The notes under the pieces are model-generated. The model did no database searches. It saw nothing but the letters and a program-made list of their open reading frames with translations, and was not told the DNA's origin. A stretch of 64,000 nt of DNA from Janthinobacterium sp. TB1-E2 (GTDB lineage: Bacteria; Pseudomonadota; Gammaproteobacteria; Burkholderiales; Burkholderiaceae_D). Positions within the stretch are counted from its first letter, which is position 1, and every line of letters starts with the position of its first letter. The DNA lies in assembly GCF_036885605.1 (NCBI RefSeq), contig NZ_CP142523.1, positions 5,146,001-5,210,000 on the forward strand. Direction: 5' to 3'. Shown here piece by piece: positions 61,491 to 64,000 of this stretch. Both the position numbers and the translations under genes were made by a program.

Positions 61491-64000
61491 GTGGCCATCA
61501 CACCAACCTTATCCTCTCCGGGCATCGGCAATAGCATGCTGGACGTCAATGCCATCATCGAGAAGCTGATGACGGCTGAGTCGGCGCCGCTGAATCTCTA
61601 CGACAAGAAAACGGCTTCCTACCAGGCCAAGCTCAGCGCCCTGGGTACACTGGGCGGTTCGATCAGCACCTTCCAGAGCTCGCTGTCGTCACTGACCAAC
61701 TCGAACAATTTTCGCGCCGTCAGCGCCACGCCATCGGATCCGCTGGTGCTGTCCGCCAGCGCTGGCGCCAAGGCCGTGGCCGGCACTTACAATATCAATG
61801 TCTCGCAGCTGGCGCAGGCGCAGACCCTGACGTCAGGTGGCATGGCCAGCAAGCTGTCGACCATCGGCCTGGGCGCCAAGACGACGATTTCCTTCCAGCT
61901 CGGCTCGGCAAGCGGCGGCACCTTTGGCACCAAAGGCACGGCCCTGAGCGGCAGCACACTGCTGAACGGCGTGAGCAACGGTTCGCTGAGCCTCAACGGC
62001 ACGGCCATCCCGACGGACGCCAGCACGAAAAGCGCACGCGCGCTGGCCGATGCCATCAATGCCAAGAGCAGCACCACGGGCGTCACGGCAACGGCCCAGC
62101 CAGCAAGCAGTGATGCCGCCATGTTCGGCACGTATGGCAATGTCGCCACCAGCGGCGCGGGCAGCAGCTATTCCCTGTCCGTTGGCGGCATTGAAATCGT
62201 CTCGCAAGGCGAGAACGTGGCCGCCGGCGCCGGTATCACCGCCGCCAGCCTCGATGCGAAGCTGGAAGGGCCGAATGCCGTCTCGAATGCGCTGGCCGCG
62301 GCCAATATCACGGTCACGGGCAAGGCTGCCGATGGCACCTTGCAATTTACGCGCGCCGATGGCTCCAACATCAATATTGAAGAGGTCGTCACGGGTGGCG
62401 TCAGCGGTGGCATCGGCAAGGCAGCGGGCGCAAGCAACGATGGCTCGAATGTGACAATTGCCAGCGCCATCACCCTGACATCGGGCAATGCCAGCCCCAT
62501 CATCATCGCTGGCAGCAATCCGGCCGCCGCCGGCCTGACGGCGGGCACCGTCGGCAGCTACATGGGTGCCGGTTTTACCCAGGATGCGACGCAGGCAACG
62601 GGGTCGGTCGTCATTGATTCGACAAACAATACCTTGCAAGGCATACGCGACGCCATCAACAACGCCGGCCTGGGCGTCACGGCCAGCATCGTTTCCGACG
62701 GCACGGATAAACCGTTCCACCTGGTACTCAGCTCAAGCAAGACGGGCGCCAATTCGGCCATGAAAATCTCGCTGAGCGGCAGTGACGGCCAGCCTGCGGA
62801 CAGTGCCCTGGAATCCTTGCTGGCCTACGACGTTGGCGGCGCGCAGAATCTGAAGCAGAACAGCGCGGCACAGAACACCATGTTCAGTGTTAACGGCATT
62901 CCCATCACCAGCAGCTCGAACAGCGTCGATACGGCAATCGAAGGCATTACCCTGAACATCGCCAAGGTCGGCAGCAGCAGCCTGTCCGTTGCCAAAGATA
63001 CCACCACCGTCAAGACCAGCATCAACTCCTTCGTCAAGGCATACAACGAACTGAACACGGCGATCGGTAAAATGACGGCGTACAATCCCGACACCAAGAC
63101 TGGCGGCGTGCTGCTGGGCGACTCGACCGTGCAATCGATCCAGAGCCAGCTGCGCCGACAGCTGGGCGCGCCGATCACCGGCTTGAACAGCACTATGAGT
63201 ACCCTCAGCCAGGTGGGTATTTCTTTCCAGAAAGACGGCAGCCTGGCGCTGGATTCCAGCAAACTCGACAAGGCCATCAGTGCCAATTTCAGCGATATCG
63301 CTGGCCTGTTCTCGGCCATCGGCAAGACCAGCGACAGCAACGTCTCCTTTACCAGCTCGACGGCGGCAACCAAGCCCGGCACGTATGAACTGAGCATCAC
63401 CACCATGGCCAGCCAGGGTTCGCTCACCTCGACCGGCGTGCTGGGCGCCAGCACGACCATCGCCAGCGATACCACCTGGAACGTGACCCTGAACGATACG
63501 GATCCTTCATCCGCCAAGAACACGGCCCAGGTGACGATACCGGCCGGCACCTACACACCGGCCCAGCTGGCGGCGCTGGTGCAATCGTCGATCAATGGCG
63601 TGAAAGCCTTCTCGGACAATGGCGCCACCGTGTCCGCTTCGATCGATGGCACGGGCAAGCTGGTGCTGGCCTCGAGCCGCTATGGTTCCGTGTCGAACCT
63701 GGCCCTGAGCAACGGCACGGGAACCACCATTGAAACCTTGTTTGGCACGGCCAAGCCCGTCAAGGGCGCCGACGTGGCTGGCACCCTGGGCGGACAACCG
63801 GTCATCGGCTCCGGTCAGACGCTGACGGGCGCGCCCGGTTCATCGTCGGAAGGCTTGAAAATCGAGGTAACTGGCGGCACGATCGGCCCGCGCGGCACCG
63901 TCAGCTTCTCGCAAGGCTATGCCTACCAGCTGAACAATCTGGCCACCTCCTTCCTGGGGACGGACGGCATGATCACCGGCCGCACGAATGGCATCAACGA
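61491..64000 (+). CDS. fliD: Flagellar filament cap protein FliD, cut by window end
   Basis: The reading frame starts at GTG 61491 (MAITPTLSSPGIGNSMLDVN), after TAGGAG, and is still open at the window end after 836 codons, so it has no stop here. FliD caps the filament and folds incoming flagellin. The N-terminal FliD_N domain covers about 15-110 (IEKLMTAESAPL...GTYNINVSQLAQAQTL). A flagellin IN motif lies near 170-205 (NGTAIPTDASTKSARALADA). FliD_C begins near 445 and includes SINSFVKAYNELNTAIGKM. A second GTYxLxIxxxAxxGxLTS segment near 627 resembles the N-terminal one, so a domain appears duplicated. The length far exceeds the roughly 470 residues of enterobacterial FliD. Confidence 0.93.
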   Translation, partial: MAITPTLSSPGIGNSMLDVNAIIEKLMTAESAPLNLYDKKTASYQAKLSALGTLGGSISTFQSSLSSLTNSNNFRAVSATPSDPLVLSASAGAKAVAGTYNINVSQLAQAQTLTSGGMASKLSTIGLGAKTTISFQLGSASGGTFGTKGTALSGSTLLNGVSNGSLSLNGTAIPTDASTKSARALADAINAKSSTTGVTATAQPASSDAAMFGTYGNVATSGAGSSYSLSVGGIEIVSQGENVAAGAGITAASLDAKLEGPNAVSNALAAANITVTGKAADGTLQFTRADGSNINIEEVVTGGVSGGIGKAAGASNDGSNVTIASAITLTSGNASPIIIAGSNPAAAGLTAGTVGSYMGAGFTQDATQATGSVVIDSTNNTLQGIRDAINNAGLGVTASIVSDGTDKPFHLVLSSSKTGANSAMKISLSGSDGQPADSALESLLAYDVGGAQNLKQNSAAQNTMFSVNGIPITSSSNSVDTAIEGITLNIAKVGSSSLSVAKDTTTVKTSINSFVKAYNELNTAIGKMTAYNPDTKTGGVLLGDSTVQSIQSQLRRQLGAPITGLNSTMSTLSQVGISFQKDGSLALDSSKLDKAISANFSDIAGLFSAIGKTSDSNVSFTSSTAATKPGTYELSITTMASQGSLTSTGVLGASTTIASDTTWNVTLNDTDPSSAKNTAQVTIPAGTYTPAQLAALVQSSINGVKAFSDNGATVSASIDGTGKLVLASSRYGSVSNLALSNGTGTTIETLFGTAKPVKGADVAGTLGGQPVIGSGQTLTGAPGSSSEGLKIEVTGGTIGPRGTVSFSQGYAYQLNNLATSFLGTDGMITGRTNGIN

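Overview
The window is a GC-rich chromosomal segment whose gene content and protein features fit a betaproteobacterium of the Oxalobacteraceae, most likely Janthinobacterium or a close relative. This is judged from recalled family resemblance, not a search. Supporting points are the rph-rdgB-hemW and gmk-rpoZ-spoT neighbourhoods, a HexR-controlled Entner-Doudoroff block, a complete tad pilus locus and beta-type flagellar genes. I see no rRNA, tRNA, CRISPR array or insertion sequence. The only mobile-type element is a REP-associated tyrosine transposase (RAYT) next to a perfect REP palindrome.

Layout. 1-1.0 kb: the tail of a membrane protein and rpiA. 1.2-5.7 kb: two signalling units, first a receiver / CheC-like phosphatase / diguanylate cyclase operon, then a membrane histidine kinase with a LuxR-type regulator. 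5.9-21.2 kb: a tad (Flp pilus) locus on the + strand with small pilins, prepilin peptidase, CpaB, secretin, TadG/E/F-like pseudopilins, TadZ, TadA, TadB, TadC and a TadD-like lipoprotein. Three unusual genes sit inside it: a PAP2-family membrane enzyme, an isoprenylcysteine-methyltransferase-like protein and an AAA+ ATPase with a winged-helix-like N-terminus. 21.2-31.4 kb: central carbon metabolism (eda, edd, pgi, an SMP-30 lactonase, zwf, hexR) with cheV inserted. Four HexR-like operators are visible upstream of edd, pgi and zwf.

31.6-38.2 kb: a compact type VI secretion cargo operon on the - strand (VgrG, DUF4123 adaptor, DUF3304 candidate immunity protein, Tle1/DUF2235 phospholipase) lying between hexR and tal. 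38.3-44.7 kb: tal, a lipoprotein, a patatin-like protein, a chemoreceptor and a transglutaminase-like/TPR lipoprotein. 44.7-53.3 kb: housekeeping genes (hemW, rdgB, rph, yicC, gmk, rpoZ, spoT, the RAYT, greB). 53.4-58.0 kb: a membrane protein, a PAS histidine kinase with LuxR-type regulator, and a second diguanylate cyclase. 58.0-59.3 kb: an AT-richer stretch with a PEP-CTERM protein. 59.3-64.0 kb: flagellin, FlaG and an unusually long FliD cut by the window end.

The genes group into two themes. Sugar phosphate flow (rpiA, zwf, pgi, edd, eda, tal) is tied together by HexR. Surface and motility functions (tad pilus, flagellum, chemoreceptor, CheV, two diguanylate cyclases, two kinase/regulator pairs) suggest a switch between swimming and surface attachment. 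Long antisense ORFs on both strands are by-products of the high third-position GC and are not annotated.
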